Notes: generated by a model from the letters alone, not told the origin. 34,989 nucleotides of DNA from Candidatus Poribacteria bacterium (GCA_009843785.1 VYCT01000071.1:1-34989), one strand, 5' to 3'; positions 1 to 8,611 are shown, counted from the first letter of the stretch. Translations and numbers: made by a program.

Positions 1-14
1 ACACTAAAAACCTT

Positions 15-173
15 TCACCACAAACCTTCAGAAAAAAATGGGGGTAAGTGACCGTAAATGGTGAAATAGGCGGAGACAATGGAGAGAGCGGAACCGTCTT
101 GGATTTTATCTCGCAGAAAATCGGCGACGGTATCGTACATGCTGTTATCTCGGATACGGGAGGTTTTTGACAT
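15..173 (-). pseudogene. Truncated N-terminus of a helicase/PLD-like protein
   Basis: A 52-codon frame reads MSKTSRIRDNSMYDTVADFL, then IQDGSALSIVSAYFTIY, and ends at TGA soon afterwards. The conserved-looking first 40 residues (an 'IVSAYFTIY' strand after 'DG.AL') resemble the start of large SNF2-helicase or phospholipase D-like proteins as I remember them. The following residues (GHLPPFFSEGLW) look like unrelated sequence read until a stop. I interpret it as a 5' gene fragment left after a deletion or rearrangement. The family assignment is from memory and weak; the abrupt end is visible directly. Confidence 0.4.
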
Positions 174-289
174 TGTGTTCTTTTTCCGAAAAGTCCTATA
201 AATATATTGTCATTTGAGGTCGCTCCTACAGTGATCCTTTTTATGATATCAATTCTGTTCATAATTTTCAAGCATAAAAATCCAAAATG

Positions 290-298
290 TGCTATACT
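290..298 (+). promoter_or_regulatory. Extended -10 promoter for the CotH gene
   Basis: TG-C-TATACT (TG at 290-291, hexamer 293-298) lies 36 bases before the ATG at 335. No good -35 hexamer is seen at the usual distance, which fits an extended -10 promoter. The 10-mer TGCTATACTA recurs exactly upstream of the DUF58 gene at 24458-24467. Confidence 0.5.
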
Positions 299-334
299 AA
301 CTACAAACTGGGATATGGAAAATAGGGGAAAAAA

Positions 335-2569
335 ATGACAAAATGGATAATAGGCTTGGCAACAGTCTTCTGTTTAGGGGTTGCTGCCCACGGCGATGCA
401 AAAGAACTTACATTAGACGATATTTTCCCAACCGACCGGGTTATAGATGTACAAATCACCGTTTCGCAACGCGATTGGGACACAATTCGGTATCAGTCAC
501 GAGATTTTGTGAGTGCACTGAACGAGAAGCGACAATTCGGTCCGCTGGATCATCCCTATACCTACGTCGAAGCGAGCGTGAGTATTGACGGCGTAGTCTT
601 TCCGAAAGTCGGCATTCGGAAAAAAGGGTTCATCGGTTCGCAAAGTCATACCCGCCCCTCTCTGAAAATCAGGCTAAATCACATTGACAAAGAGGGTGGA
701 ATTGAAGGACTGACGAACCTGACACTTAATAACAACAAGCAAGACCTAAGCCAAGTGAGTCAATTTATGGGGTATGCGTTGTTTAACGCGATCGGCTCTC
801 CGGCACCGCGAGGCGCGTATGCCAAGGTAACGGTGAACGGCAAAAGCTTAGGGATATATTCCCATGTGGAAACCTTTCGCAAACCACTTTTGAAACGTGC
901 TTTCGGAAATGACGACGGCCCACTCTATGAAGGCACTGTCGTCGATTTTAACGAGGAATGGGAGAACAGTTTTGAACATAAAAGAGGCGACGATACGCTC
1001 GGCAGAGAAAAAATCATCGCGTTAATTGATGTGCTTGCGGATAACCAAGTAACCGAAGAAACTATTGGTAAACTCGTTGACTTAGAGAGTTTTTATCGGT
1101 TTTGGGCAACGGAAAGTCTACTCGGTTTCTGGGATGGCTATTCTGGAAATAATAACAATTATTTCATTTACCTTAATCCTGATACAGATAAGTTTCACTT
1201 TTTACCGTGGGGCGCGGATTCGCTGTTTACAAATTTCAAGATGGACTTCCGGAGAAATACACAAGCACCGACCTCTGTCAAGACGCAAGGGTTGATTGCC
1301 TACAGATTGTATCAACTTGAGACGGGGCGCGAGCGGTACGCAAAAACGATGATGGAACTCCTTAAAAACTACTGGAACGAAGTAGAACTGCTTGCCGAGT
1401 TGGACAGGGTCGCTGCAATGATTCAGCCTTATCTCTTACCCGAACAACGTGAATTTCAACGAGAAGAATGGGGCGGTAGAGGCGAAAAACAGACCTTTGA
1501 GAACCAACTCGCGAACGTTCGTGGTTTCATCCGGACCCGTAAAAACGACATACTGCAGGAAATTGGCGATGGGATGCCTGTCTGGCGTAGAAAACCGCGC
1601 CCCCCCATTGTTATGGGACCTGAAGGGTTTGACATGAAAAAATTCATTCAATTGCCCGAGGAAGGACTGTGGCATGCCGCGCGCACCGGAGATCTCCCAG
1701 CGATGAAACGCTACATCGCTGAAGGTGCCGATGTCAACGCACCAGACGAGAGTATGAACATATCCCCTTTGGCATGGAGTGCGTCTCACGGACAAACCGA
1801 AGCGACTCGCATCCTTATCGAAAATGGTGCTGATGTTAATATAAAAGACGATGACGGCAGCACACCCTTGCATAGTGCCGCAGTTTTCGGTAGAGCGGAG
1901 GTCGCGAAACTTCTTGTTGAGAACGGGGCAAACCCACAGGTACGCAACGGCGATGGCGCAACACCGGCGGATGCCTTGCATCTCGATTGGAGAACTACCG
2001 GCTTTATTGGCGGTATGATAGGCGTGGAGGTTGAGAGGGAAAATATCGCCATCATGCAGAGCGGTAGGAACGAAATTGCGAAACTTTTTGGAGTCAAAGA
2101 ATTTGATAGCAAGGACATAGCCTCCGCCAATGATCTGCCGGGCGCAGTTTTTATCGGAGATCTCGCGGCGGTTAAACGGGCTTTAACAGATGGGGCGGAT
2201 CCCAATGTGCAGGACCCGCAATCTGGAAGCACAATACTGTCCATTGCTTCACTAATGGGACACACAGAAGTTGTGGCGCTCCTCCTTGAACGCGGCGCAG
2301 ATGTCAATGCGAAAAGCCGGGACGGTGGCACGGCACTGCATGCGGCAGCTTTCCTCGGACGTGCCGAGACAGTGAAACTCCTCCTTGAGAAAGGCGCAGA
2401 TACGACACTCCGAAATAATATGGGTAGCATAGCCATAGATGGCGCAAAGTTAGATTGGACATTTACCAAAGGTATTGTCGCTATGCTGCAAATTGAGGTA
2501 GACGAGGCAGAAGTCAAAGCAGGCAGAGCCGAAGTTATAAAACTGCTCTCTCGCCACAGTCGGAAATAG
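335..2569 (+). CDS. CotH-family kinase-like protein fused to ankyrin repeats
   Basis: This is a 744-residue exported protein. Residues 1-22 are a signal peptide (basic start, hydrophobic IIGLATVFCLGVAA, cleavage near HGDAK). Residues about 35-420 match the CotH fold: V.DVQITV..RDWD, VGIRKKGFIGS, the asparagine-rich LTLNNNKQD, GIYSHVETF.K.LLKR and the late FHFLPWGADSLF. CotH proteins are atypical kinases, best known from spore coats but widespread as secreted proteins in environmental bacteria. Residues about 443-744 carry two blocks of ankyrin repeats (ARTGDLPAMKRYI.EGADVN; STPLHSAA; GGTALHAAAFLGRAE). The start is supported by AGGGG at 324-328 and an extended -10 further upstream. The likely role is envelope or extracellular phosphorylation or protein binding; the substrate is unknown. 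Family calls are firm, function is inference. Confidence 0.88.
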   Translation: MTKWIIGLATVFCLGVAAHGDAKELTLDDIFPTDRVIDVQITVSQRDWDTIRYQSRDFVSALNEKRQFGPLDHPYTYVEASVSIDGVVFPKVGIRKKGFIGSQSHTRPSLKIRLNHIDKEGGIEGLTNLTLNNNKQDLSQVSQFMGYALFNAIGSPAPRGAYAKVTVNGKSLGIYSHVETFRKPLLKRAFGNDDGPLYEGTVVDFNEEWENSFEHKRGDDTLGREKIIALIDVLADNQVTEETIGKLVDLESFYRFWATESLLGFWDGYSGNNNNYFIYLNPDTDKFHFLPWGADSLFTNFKMDFRRNTQAPTSVKTQGLIAYRLYQLETGRERYAKTMMELLKNYWNEVELLAELDRVAAMIQPYLLPEQREFQREEWGGRGEKQTFENQLANVRGFIRTRKNDILQEIGDGMPVWRRKPRPPIVMGPEGFDMKKFIQLPEEGLWHAARTGDLPAMKRYIAEGADVNAPDESMNISPLAWSASHGQTEATRILIENGADVNIKDDDGSTPLHSAAVFGRAEVAKLLVENGANPQVRNGDGATPADALHLDWRTTGFIGGMIGVEVERENIAIMQSGRNEIAKLFGVKEFDSKDIASANDLPGAVFIGDLAAVKRALTDGADPNVQDPQSGSTILSIASLMGHTEVVALLLERGADVNAKSRDGGTALHAAAFLGRAETVKLLLEKGADTTLRNNMGSIAIDGAKLDWTFTKGIVAMLQIEVDEAEVKAGRAEVIKLLSRHSRK

Positions 2570-2578
2570 ACACGACAC

Positions 2579-2586
2579 GGAGGTGG
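2579..2586 (+). promoter_or_regulatory. Shine-Dalgarno that fixes the Uma2 start
   Basis: GGAGGTGG lies 7 bases before the ATG at 2592 (counted from GGAGGT). An in-frame GTG at 2583 falls inside this element, so ATG 2592 is the supported start. Confidence 0.7.
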
Positions 2587-2591
2587 AACAG

Positions 2592-3158
2592 ATGCATAAT
2601 TCGCAGATGAACCCTGAGTCGATTCAAGAGGTCCCAGCACCCGTCACGATGACACTACAGGAATTTCTTGAAAACGATTTCGAGGGTTATGAATATGTAA
2701 AAGGAAAATTGGTTCCTATGGCACCTCCATCCATGGAACATGGTGAAATAAGTATCAAGGTAATTCGGTATTTGGATTTACATGTTCATACACATCAGTT
2801 GGGACATCTGTATACTGCTGAAACAACGTTTCAATTGGGGGACCGCGTCGTGAAACCGGATGTTGCGTTTGTTTTAACAGACCGGCTGCCCGAGGACAGG
2901 CGTCAGGGGTCGCCTGTACCCCCGGATCTCGCCGTAGAAATAGTCTCACCGACAGATATGCACTACGATGTCACCGAAAAGGCGTTAGCCTATCTGAAAT
3001 CCGGAACACGTCTCGTCTGGGTTATCGAACCGGTTGCAAAGACAGTAATGGTCTATCGCTCTGAAACGGATTTCACGCTGCTGACTTGTGCAGACACACT
3101 GACAGGTGAGGCTGTTGTCGAAGGATTTACATGTCCAGTAGCACAGTTGTTTGAATAG
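2592..3158 (+). CDS. Uma2 family (DUF820) nuclease-like protein
   Basis: A 188-residue protein with the Uma2/DUF820 layout: an N-terminal T.QEFLE....GYEYVKGKLVPMAPPS segment, then VVKPDVAFV (PD at 89-90), PDLAVEIVSPTD (D112, E116) and K130 in YDVTEKALAYLKSGTRLVWVIEP. The acidic pair plus lysine match the PD-(D/E)XK-type nuclease active site of this family. Uma2 proteins occur in many copies in cyanobacteria and other environmental bacteria and their substrate is unsettled. It lies 22 bases after the CotH-ankyrin gene and could be co-transcribed with it. It lacks the coiled-coil tail that many relatives carry; such a tail-like sequence occurs alone at 27297-27482. Confidence 0.88.
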   Translation: MHNSQMNPESIQEVPAPVTMTLQEFLENDFEGYEYVKGKLVPMAPPSMEHGEISIKVIRYLDLHVHTHQLGHLYTAETTFQLGDRVVKPDVAFVLTDRLPEDRRQGSPVPPDLAVEIVSPTDMHYDVTEKALAYLKSGTRLVWVIEPVAKTVMVYRSETDFTLLTCADTLTGEAVVEGFTCPVAQLFE

Positions 3159-3167
3159 GAGGAATAG

Positions 3168-3299
3168 TTGTCAGTCTTCAGAGGAATAGTTGTCAGTGGT
3201 CAGTTAAAGAGGTTTGCTGTGGCAGGTACAACAAAAGCAACTGCCGCAAGGTGACTCTTAACTGATAACTGATAACTGATGACCGATAACTGAAAACGA
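3168..3299. repeat. Dispersed palindromic repeat, copy 1
   Basis: Arms GTCAGTGGTCAGTTAAAGAG and CTCTTAACTGATAACTGAT face each other. The core also pairs: TGTGGCAG facing CTGCCGCA. The right arm ends 3 bases before the start codon at 3303, so the following gene has no visible ribosome binding site. Confidence 0.75.
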
Positions 3300-3302
3300 A
3301 TA

Positions 3303-5276
3303 ATGGCAAAACAGATTAACTACACTGACATCTTAGAAACCGGCGATAGCGACATCTATGATATCCAAACACATGCCGCCGGTCCCGAAGGCAGTCTGCC
3401 GCTCACAGCGGAGATGCTCCTCAATCGACCGAGTGGGGACGTATTTGGCTTGACACACAACGCCGCCATGGGCTGGGCACCGACGGAGCTGCGCCGCGAG
3501 GAATTCCTGATCCTCAGCACACAAGGCGGTATCCGCGCCCCTGATGGCAGCCCTATTGCCCTTGGGTATCACACAGGACACTGGGAGGTCGGACTTCTCA
3601 TGCAGGCGGTCGCGCACGAATTGAAGAACCTCGCGGCGATCCCGTTTGCAGGCTACTGCTCCGATCCGTGTGACGGACGCACCCAAGGCACCGTCGGAAT
3701 GATGGATAGTCTCGCCTATCGCAACGATGCGGCACAGATTTTCCGCCGACTCATCCGTTCCCTACCCACACGGAAAGGCGTTGTCGGTGTTGCGACCTGC
3801 GATAAAGGGTTACCCGCGATGATGATGGCACTCGCCTCAATGCGCGAGCTCCCGGCTGTACTCGTTCCGGGGGGCGTGACATTGCCACCCACGACAGGCG
3901 AAGATGCTGGGAAAATCCAGACGATCGGTGCCCGTTTCGCACACGGTGAAATTAGCCTCCAAGACGCAGCCGATATGGGATGCCGTGCCTGCGCAACGCC
4001 TGGCGGCGGCTGTCAATTCCTTGGAACTGCCGCGACTTCACAGGTCGTCGGTGAAGCGTTAGGCATGAGTCTGACGCATACGGCGTTAGCACCCTCTGGT
4101 CAGAATATCTGGTCGGATATGGGGCTCCGATCTGCACGGGCTGTCGTGAATTTAGCCGCGAAAGGGTTGACGATGAAGGACATCGTTACACCGGCAGCGA
4201 TTCGGAACGCCATGGTCGTGCATGCAGCCTTTGGGGGTTCAACGAACCTCTTACTGCATATTCCCGCGATTGCACATGCCGCCGGACTCGACCGCCCGAC
4301 GATAGACGACTGGACGGAAGTCAATCAGAGCGTCCCGCGTCTTGTTGATGTCCTACCCAACGGACCCGTCGGGCATCCAACAGTCCGAGTCTTCCTGGCG
4401 GGCGGTGTCCCTGAGGTCATGCTCCATCTACGTGAATTGGGATGTCTTAACGAAGACGTGTTAACAGCAACAGGTGAAACCCTCGGTAGCAACCTCGATT
4501 GGTGGGCAACCTCTGAACGCCGCGCGCGCGTCCGTCAAACACTCGAGGACAAGGATAATATTGCCCCTGACACGGTCATCCTGAATCCAGATGCCGCGAA
4601 AACAGCGGGCTTGACGAGCACTGTCACATTCCCGCGTGGTAACCTCGCACCAGAGGGATCTGTCATTAAAAGCACTGCCATTGACCCGAGCGTTGTTGAC
4701 GCCGACGGTGTGTATCGAATGACGGGACCGGCACGCGTCTTTGTCCGGGAATCCGATGCAATCCAGACGCTCAAAGGTCAGGGAGAAGTTAATATCCAAC
4801 CGGGAGACATTATGGTGCTGTGTTGTCGCGGTCCGCAAGGGACAGGCATGGAGGAAGTTTATCAGATAACAGCAGCATTAAAACACCTTTCATTCGGTAA
4901 AGACATCGCCTTGATTACGGATGCTCGGTTCTCTGGGGTCTCAACGGGTGCATGTATCGGACACGTCGGGCCAGAGGCACTCGCTGATGGTCCCATCGGC
5001 AAAGTACTTGATGGCGACATAGTTCAGATTCAGATTGATACTCGGCGACTGGTAGGGAGCATTGATTTGGTCGGACACGGCGATGAGCACTTCGGTGCGG
5101 CAGCGGGTGAACGCGTCTTAGCGGAACGTCAAGCACGACCCGATCTCTCGCCGGATGAGGCGTTACCAGACGACACACGACTCTGGGCAGCACTGCAATC
5201 GGTCGGGGGTGGCACGTGGGGCGGCTGTGTCTACGATGTAGACGCGATCCTCAACGCTTTGAGCAATGGTCAATAG
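3303..5276 (+). CDS. yjhG: IlvD/Edd dehydratase, YjhG/YagF (D-xylonate dehydratase) type
   Basis: A 657-residue sugar-acid dehydratase. Its length and opening ([20 protein letters not shown], then [16 protein letters not shown]) match the YjhG/YagF branch rather than biosynthetic IlvD, which is about 560 residues. Members remove water from D-xylonate or related aldonates to give 2-keto-3-deoxy acids and carry an iron-sulfur cluster. Candidate ligand cysteines are C119/C123 ([14 protein letters not shown]), C166 (VATCDKG) and C227-C237 ([13 protein letters not shown]). The C-terminal domain has [22 protein letters not shown]. The start ATG directly follows a palindromic repeat and has no clear SD. 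No xylose or xylonate transport or aldolase genes adjoin it, so the exact substrate is uncertain. Confidence 0.9.
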   Translation: MAKQINYTDILETGDSDIYDIQTHAAGPEGSLPLTAEMLLNRPSGDVFGLTHNAAMGWAPTELRREEFLILSTQGGIRAPDGSPIALGYHTGHWEVGLLMQAVAHELKNLAAIPFAGYCSDPCDGRTQGTVGMMDSLAYRNDAAQIFRRLIRSLPTRKGVVGVATCDKGLPAMMMALASMRELPAVLVPGGVTLPPTTGEDAGKIQTIGARFAHGEISLQDAADMGCRACATPGGGCQFLGTAATSQVVGEALGMSLTHTALAPSGQNIWSDMGLRSARAVVNLAAKGLTMKDIVTPAAIRNAMVVHAAFGGSTNLLLHIPAIAHAAGLDRPTIDDWTEVNQSVPRLVDVLPNGPVGHPTVRVFLAGGVPEVMLHLRELGCLNEDVLTATGETLGSNLDWWATSERRARVRQTLEDKDNIAPDTVILNPDAAKTAGLTSTVTFPRGNLAPEGSVIKSTAIDPSVVDADGVYRMTGPARVFVRESDAIQTLKGQGEVNIQPGDIMVLCCRGPQGTGMEEVYQITAALKHLSFGKDIALITDARFSGVSTGACIGHVGPEALADGPIGKVLDGDIVQIQIDTRRLVGSIDLVGHGDEHFGAAAGERVLAERQARPDLSPDEALPDDTRLWAALQSVGGGTWGGCVYDVDAILNALSNGQ

Positions 5277-5379
5277 TCATTCCTCCGATAACTGGTAACC
5301 ATCAAAATTTTAGATATGATGAACATACGTCGTTACCTTCTTTAATCGACTACTGATAACTGACTACTGATAACTACTA
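5277..5379. repeat. Dispersed repeat, degenerate copy 2
   Basis: Units such as CGATAACTGGTAACC, CTACTGATAACTGACTACTG and ATAACTACTA fill the gap between the dehydratase and VanZ. The last unit touches the VanZ ATG at 5380, leaving no SD. Confidence 0.6.
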
Positions 5380-5787
5380 ATGAAGTATTGGGTACCGCCG
5401 CTGCTGTATATGGCACTCATTTTTGCTGTCTCGTCCCTGAAGCAACCGCCACTTCCGATGCCAAAGTTCGAGTGGTTGACAATTGATAAACTTTACCATT
5501 TTATTGAATACGCAATACTCGGTATATTACTGGCGTGGGCGTTTGTGAAAGCGAAGCCTTCGGTTGTGCCATCAAAACTGATATGGATCATCGCAGCGGT
5601 GCTCTCAATTCTCTATGGTGCAAGCGATGAGTGGCATCAGACATTCGTCCCCGGTAGGGACGCTACCTTTGCAGATTGGATCGCAGACGTGCTTGGATCC
5701 ATCGCCGGAGTGCTGGCGGTCTATCTCTATTATAGGAGCCGTCAGCCGTCAGCCGTTAGCGGTCAGCAAAGAAAGAAACGTTCATGA
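5380..5787 (+). CDS. VanZ-like family membrane protein
   Basis: A 135-residue integral membrane protein with the VanZ pattern: an N-terminal membrane segment with FAVSSLKQP, DKLYHFIEYAILGILLAW, a third segment WIIAAVLSILYGASDEWHQTFVPGR, then DATFADWIADVLGSIAGVLAVYLY. The conserved E/D-W-HQ.F.PGR and D..AD..G motifs are intact. VanZ-family proteins are linked to teicoplanin resistance and cell-wall interactions in Gram-positives; elsewhere their role is unknown. The last 16 residues (beginning SRQPSAVS) are read from a palindromic repeat (5740-5829) and are unlikely to belong to the ancestral protein. The start overlaps the end of the preceding repeat and lacks an SD. Confidence 0.88.
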   Translation: MKYWVPPLLYMALIFAVSSLKQPPLPMPKFEWLTIDKLYHFIEYAILGILLAWAFVKAKPSVVPSKLIWIIAAVLSILYGASDEWHQTFVPGRDATFADWIADVLGSIAGVLAVYLYYRSRQPSAVSGQQRKKRS

Positions 5788-5829
5788 AACGCTTGCGTCT
5801 TTGCTGATGGCTGATAGCCGACAGCCAGT
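5740..5829. repeat. Dispersed palindromic repeat, copy 3, invading the VanZ 3' end
   Basis: GCCGTCAGCCGTCAGCCGTT...GTCAGCAAAG on the left faces CTTTGCTGATGGCTGATAGC on the right. It belongs to the same general family with a GCC-rich arm (CAGCCGTCAGCCGT). The left arm encodes the C-terminal residues of VanZ. Confidence 0.7.
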
Positions 5830-5847
5830 AGAAAAAAGGAATTCATA

Positions 5848-5871
5848 ATGCATCCACTTGTTAAATTGTAA
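5848..5871 (+). other. Seven-codon micro-ORF upstream of the MBL gene
   Basis: ATG...TAA encodes MHPLVKL. AAGGA (5836-5840) sits 7 bases before it, a normal SD spacing. It is the first part of a degenerate duplicate of the start of the following gene (MHPLVEL). It may be translated, but could simply be a decayed duplicate. Confidence 0.45.
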
Positions 5872-5890
5872 AGGACCAGAGGGTTCTATT
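5848..5890 (+). repeat. Partial direct duplication of the MBL gene 5' end
   Basis: Bases 5848-5890 align with 5932-5973 with a one-base gap and a few substitutions. The shared blocks are ATGCATCCACTTGTT, AATTG and GAGGGTTCTAT. The offset is 84 bases. The first copy is broken by TAA in the eighth codon. Confidence 0.85.
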
Positions 5891-5931
5891 AAGAATCTCG
5901 CCTAACCGAACCGCAAGGAAAGTTAAAAAAT

Positions 5932-6723
5932 ATGCATCCACTTGTTGAATTGAAAGTACCGGAGGGTTCTATCGCTGTTCACTGGTTTGAACAGAGCAGC
6001 TTTGCTTTGAAAGACCCGGCTGGTACTATCGTCCAAATCGACCCTTATTTTCCGCGGGAACGTCCCGCTGATCGTTTTATTCATACCGAACCGCCACTCG
6101 ATGAATCGGCACTTCCAACCGATTTTGTGCTCTTGACACACGCACATGGAGATCACACCTGTCCAGAATCTATACGTCGGATGTGGGACACTTCCAATGC
6201 GACACAGTTTGTCGGACCCGAAGAGAGTGTACGTCAAATCTCAGCAGAAACAGATGTTGCAGCTGCGAACATCTCGGAGATTCGTGCCGGAGAATCCACA
6301 ACACTCAACGGTCTCACCGTACATGCCGTCTATGCGAAACCGCCTGATGGCGATGCATCCGCTGACATAGCACCCCCGGATGTTACGCATTTGGGATACG
6401 TGGTCGTCAGCAATGGCGTAGTGCTTTACTTCAGCGGCGATCCAATTAACAATTTCGCAGAACACGACGCACTCATTTCAGCGGTGGCAGCACATAAGCC
6501 GGACATCGGTTTCCTGACGAATCATCCGAGCGAGGGTGAATTTCCGTTCTACGATGGGTGCGTCAAAATGGCGACGCGGATCGGACTGAAGCACGCTGTT
6601 CCGGTGCATCGCGCCTGTTTCGTCACCCGGGATTATGACCCGAACGAGTGGGCAGCACAATTTCCGTCAGGCGGTCCCGAACCGTTGATTATTGAGAGAA
6701 ATTCACATATTATTTATGAGTAG
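5932..6723 (+). CDS. MBL-fold metallo-hydrolase (UlaG-like)
   Basis: A 263-residue metallo-beta-lactamase-fold hydrolase. The zinc motif HAHGDH is at 70-75, following a beta-strand start (VHWFEQSSFALKDPAGTIVQIDPYF). GDPI, NHPSEGEF and AVPVHRACF downstream fit the later metal-ligand region. The substrate-free look (no extra domains, no signal peptide) and the W..QS.F.L opening resemble UlaG/L-ascorbate-6-phosphate lactonase-like proteins, but the substrate cannot be told. AAGGA at 5915-5919 is 12 bases upstream, rather far. A broken copy of its first 14 codons lies 84 bases upstream. It is followed by a palindromic repeat and purE. Confidence 0.88.
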   Translation: MHPLVELKVPEGSIAVHWFEQSSFALKDPAGTIVQIDPYFPRERPADRFIHTEPPLDESALPTDFVLLTHAHGDHTCPESIRRMWDTSNATQFVGPEESVRQISAETDVAAANISEIRAGESTTLNGLTVHAVYAKPPDGDASADIAPPDVTHLGYVVVSNGVVLYFSGDPINNFAEHDALISAVAAHKPDIGFLTNHPSEGEFPFYDGCVKMATRIGLKHAVPVHRACFVTRDYDPNEWAAQFPSGGPEPLIIERNSHIIYE

Positions 6724-6815
6724 TTATCGGTTGTCAGTTGTCAGTTGTCGGTTAAGAGGTCTCTTGTAACCGACAACCGATAACTGAAAGATTTTTCGCA
6801 GAAAAATCGTACTGG
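6722..6815. repeat. Dispersed palindromic repeat, copy 4
   Basis: The left arm (TAGTTATCGGTTGTCAGTTG, then GTCGGTTAAGAGG) faces TCTTGTAACCGACAACCGAT. A side hairpin GATTTTT-CGCAG-AAAAATC follows at 6790-6808. About 60 bases match the reverse complement of the copy at 15407-15493 almost exactly. Confidence 0.85.
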
Positions 6816-6858
6816 TAACCATCCCTATGACAACTCTAAAAGAGGTACAGATACAGAT

Positions 6859-7386
6859 ATGTCGCTTCAAGCACAAAAAACGCCATTGGTTGGGATCGTG
6901 ATGGGAAGTGATTCCGACTTGGAAAAGATGGCAGAAGCCGCAAAGGTTTTAGAGGAATTTGAGATCCCATTTGAGATAACGATCTCTTCCGCACACCGCT
7001 CACCTGAACGGACAACAGCGTGGACAGAGAAGATTAAAGCAGAAGGTGGACAGGTAATTATCGCGGGGGCTGGACGTGCCGCACATCTTGCCGGTGTCAT
7101 CGCAGCGCATACAACACTGCCAGTCATCGGTGTACCCGTTGACGGCGGACCCCTCGACGGTGTTGACGCGCTTTACGCAACGGTTCAGATGCCCCCCGGC
7201 ATCCCTGTCGGAACAATGGCAATTGGTTCTGGCGGTGCACGCAATGCTGGGCTATTTGCTGTCCAAATTCTGGCACTTCAATTCCCCGAATTGGACGCAA
7301 AACTGCTGGCGTATAAAGAGAAACTCAGTGATGGCGTTGCAGAGAAAGCGGCGCGTCTACAAGAAGTAGGCTATCAGAATTATTAG
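6859..7386 (+). CDS. purE: N5-carboxyaminoimidazole ribonucleotide mutase PurE
   Basis: This 175-residue enzyme of de novo purine synthesis interconverts N5-CAIR and CAIR. Signature motifs are MGSDSD (15-20), SSAHRSPERT (43-52, with the catalytic-loop histidine) and AGAGRAAHLAGV (69-80), followed by PVIGVPV and MPPGIPVGTMAIG....NAGL, as in class I PurE. Length is normal. AGAGGT lies about 13 bases before the start. No purK or other pur gene adjoins, so it is a stand-alone copy in this window. Only 12 bases separate it from the RraA-like gene, suggesting co-transcription, although the functions are not obviously linked. Confidence 0.95.
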   Translation: MSLQAQKTPLVGIVMGSDSDLEKMAEAAKVLEEFEIPFEITISSAHRSPERTTAWTEKIKAEGGQVIIAGAGRAAHLAGVIAAHTTLPVIGVPVDGGPLDGVDALYATVQMPPGIPVGTMAIGSGGARNAGLFAVQILALQFPELDAKLLAYKEKLSDGVAEKAARLQEVGYQNY

Positions 7387-7398
7387 AGGTCGTTAACT

Positions 7399-8082
7399 AT
7401 GGAAACCGAAATAACCAAACAGTGGGACAACGACACAGAACTGTTTGATATGATGGAAGAACAGTTATACGCCGCTGTGATTTCGGACGCACTTGACGCA
7501 GCGGGGTACCGCGAGCAGGCACTGCGACATACCATCCGTCCCCTTACTCCAACGACGGTTGTTGTCGGTCGCGCGATGCCTGTACTGTGCGTAGAGGTTT
7601 ACGAAATTCCAGATGAACCGTATCAGCAAGAGATTGCAGCCGTCGATAGCCTCAAACAGGATGACGTTCTCATCTGCTCAACAAACGGGAGTACCCGCAT
7701 CTGTTTCTGGGGAGAACTCCTCTCAACGGCGGCGCGTGCAAGAGGCGCGCGGGGCGCGGTCATTGAAGGGTTTATCCGGGATGCTCGCCAGATCCTCGCA
7801 ATGGGGTTCCCAATATTCACGACCGGATTGTCGCCTGTTGATTCAAATGGACGCGGCGATGTGGTGGCGTACAATGTTCCAATTGAATGTGGGGGTGTCA
7901 CCGTTAATCCCGGCGATATCGTGTTCGGCGATGCAGACGGGGTCGTTGTTATCCCACAAGCGGTGGAAACAACCGTGATTGAAGCCGCCTTGGCGAAGGT
8001 AAGCGGAGAGAATCGCACCCGCGACGAACTCCGCGCCGGCGCGACGCTGCGGGAAGTTTACGACAAATACGGGATTCTGTGA
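7399..8082 (+). CDS. RraA-like / HMG (CHA) aldolase family protein
   Basis: A 227-residue member of the RraA/MenG-like fold, which includes the RNase E inhibitor RraA and the 4-hydroxy-4-methyl-2-oxoglutarate aldolases. Visible signatures are AAVISDALDAAGYREQALRH near the start, WGELLSTAARARGARGAVIEGFIRD (R127-D128, the aldolase-type Arg-Asp pair) and PIECGGVTVNPGDIVFGDADGVVVIP (161-186). The extra N-terminal helix and the metal-site pattern favour an aldolase or decarboxylase role over RNase regulation, but this is inference. AGAGGT is 8 bases upstream. Such genes are abundant in sugar-acid-degrading environmental bacteria. Confidence 0.87.
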   Translation: METEITKQWDNDTELFDMMEEQLYAAVISDALDAAGYREQALRHTIRPLTPTTVVVGRAMPVLCVEVYEIPDEPYQQEIAAVDSLKQDDVLICSTNGSTRICFWGELLSTAARARGARGAVIEGFIRDARQILAMGFPIFTTGLSPVDSNGRGDVVAYNVPIECGGVTVNPGDIVFGDADGVVVIPQAVETTVIEAALAKVSGENRTRDELRAGATLREVYDKYGIL

Positions 8083-8270
8083 GGAATAGTCATCGGTTAT
8101 CGGTTTGCCTCGCAGTGAGAGTTATCGGAGAAATGGTTATCGGTTATCGGTACGCTTCGCTTTCGGTTATCAGTTAAAGAGGGCTCTGATTCATCAAATC
8201 TCTCTTTAACCGAGTACCGAAAGGTTTTTCGCAGAAAAACCGTACTGAAAACCGAAAACTATTACAAAGG
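8083..8270. repeat. Dispersed palindromic repeat, copy 5 (compound)
   Basis: Several arms are stacked: GTCATCGGTTATCGG, TTTGCCTCGCAGTGAGAG (8104-8121, shared with 21323-21340 and 22055-22072), AGTTAAAGAGGGCTC facing CTCTCTTTAACCGAG, and a side hairpin GGTTTTT-CGCAG-AAAAACC at 8223-8241. Confidence 0.8.
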
Positions 8271-8281
8271 AAAGGTAAAAA

Positions 8282-8611
8282 ATGATTTATGAATTGCGCA
8301 CATATCAGGTTGTGCCGGGGAAAATGAAAAACCTGAATGACCGGTTTGCGAATATCACGCTACCGTTGTTTGAGAAACACAACATGAAGGTTATCGGGTT
8401 TTGGGAAACCGCCATTGGTGAGGCGACGACGACGGAACTTGTCTATATACTCGCCTTTGAGGACCTCGGGCACTATCAACGGGCATGGGATGCATTCATC
8501 GCCGATCCAGAGTGGCAAGCGGCGAAACGACTCACCGAAGTCGGAGGACCGCTGGTGAATGTGGCGAGTTCGAAGATTCTTGAACCGACAGATTATTCAC
8601 CGCTGCAATAA
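8282..8611 (+). CDS. NIPSNAP family protein
   Basis: A 109-residue single-domain protein of the NIPSNAP/dimeric alpha-beta barrel class. MIYELRTYQVVPGKM opens the domain, P.FEKH.MKVIGFWE continues it, and FEDLGHYQRAWDAFIADPEWQ closes it. The full domain is present and nothing else. Ferredoxin-like proteins of this type act as small enzymes or ligand-binding dimers; the bacterial function is unknown. AAGGAAAGG lies just upstream of the ATG. It ends 64 bases before the convergent PorU-like gene with no hairpin terminator visible. Confidence 0.88.
   Translation: MIYELRTYQVVPGKMKNLNDRFANITLPLFEKHNMKVIGFWETAIGEATTTELVYILAFEDLGHYQRAWDAFIADPEWQAAKRLTEVGGPLVNVASSKILEPTDYSPLQ

Noticed and set aside
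335-2569. CotH as evidence of sporulation
   Set aside because: CotH-family proteins are common in non-sporulating bacteria and no other spore gene is present.
3303-8082. A xylonate-degradation operon (yjhG, MBL lactonase-like, RraA-like aldolase)
   Set aside because: The three could form dehydratase-lactonase-aldolase steps, but VanZ, purE and repeats separate them and no transporter or regulator links them.
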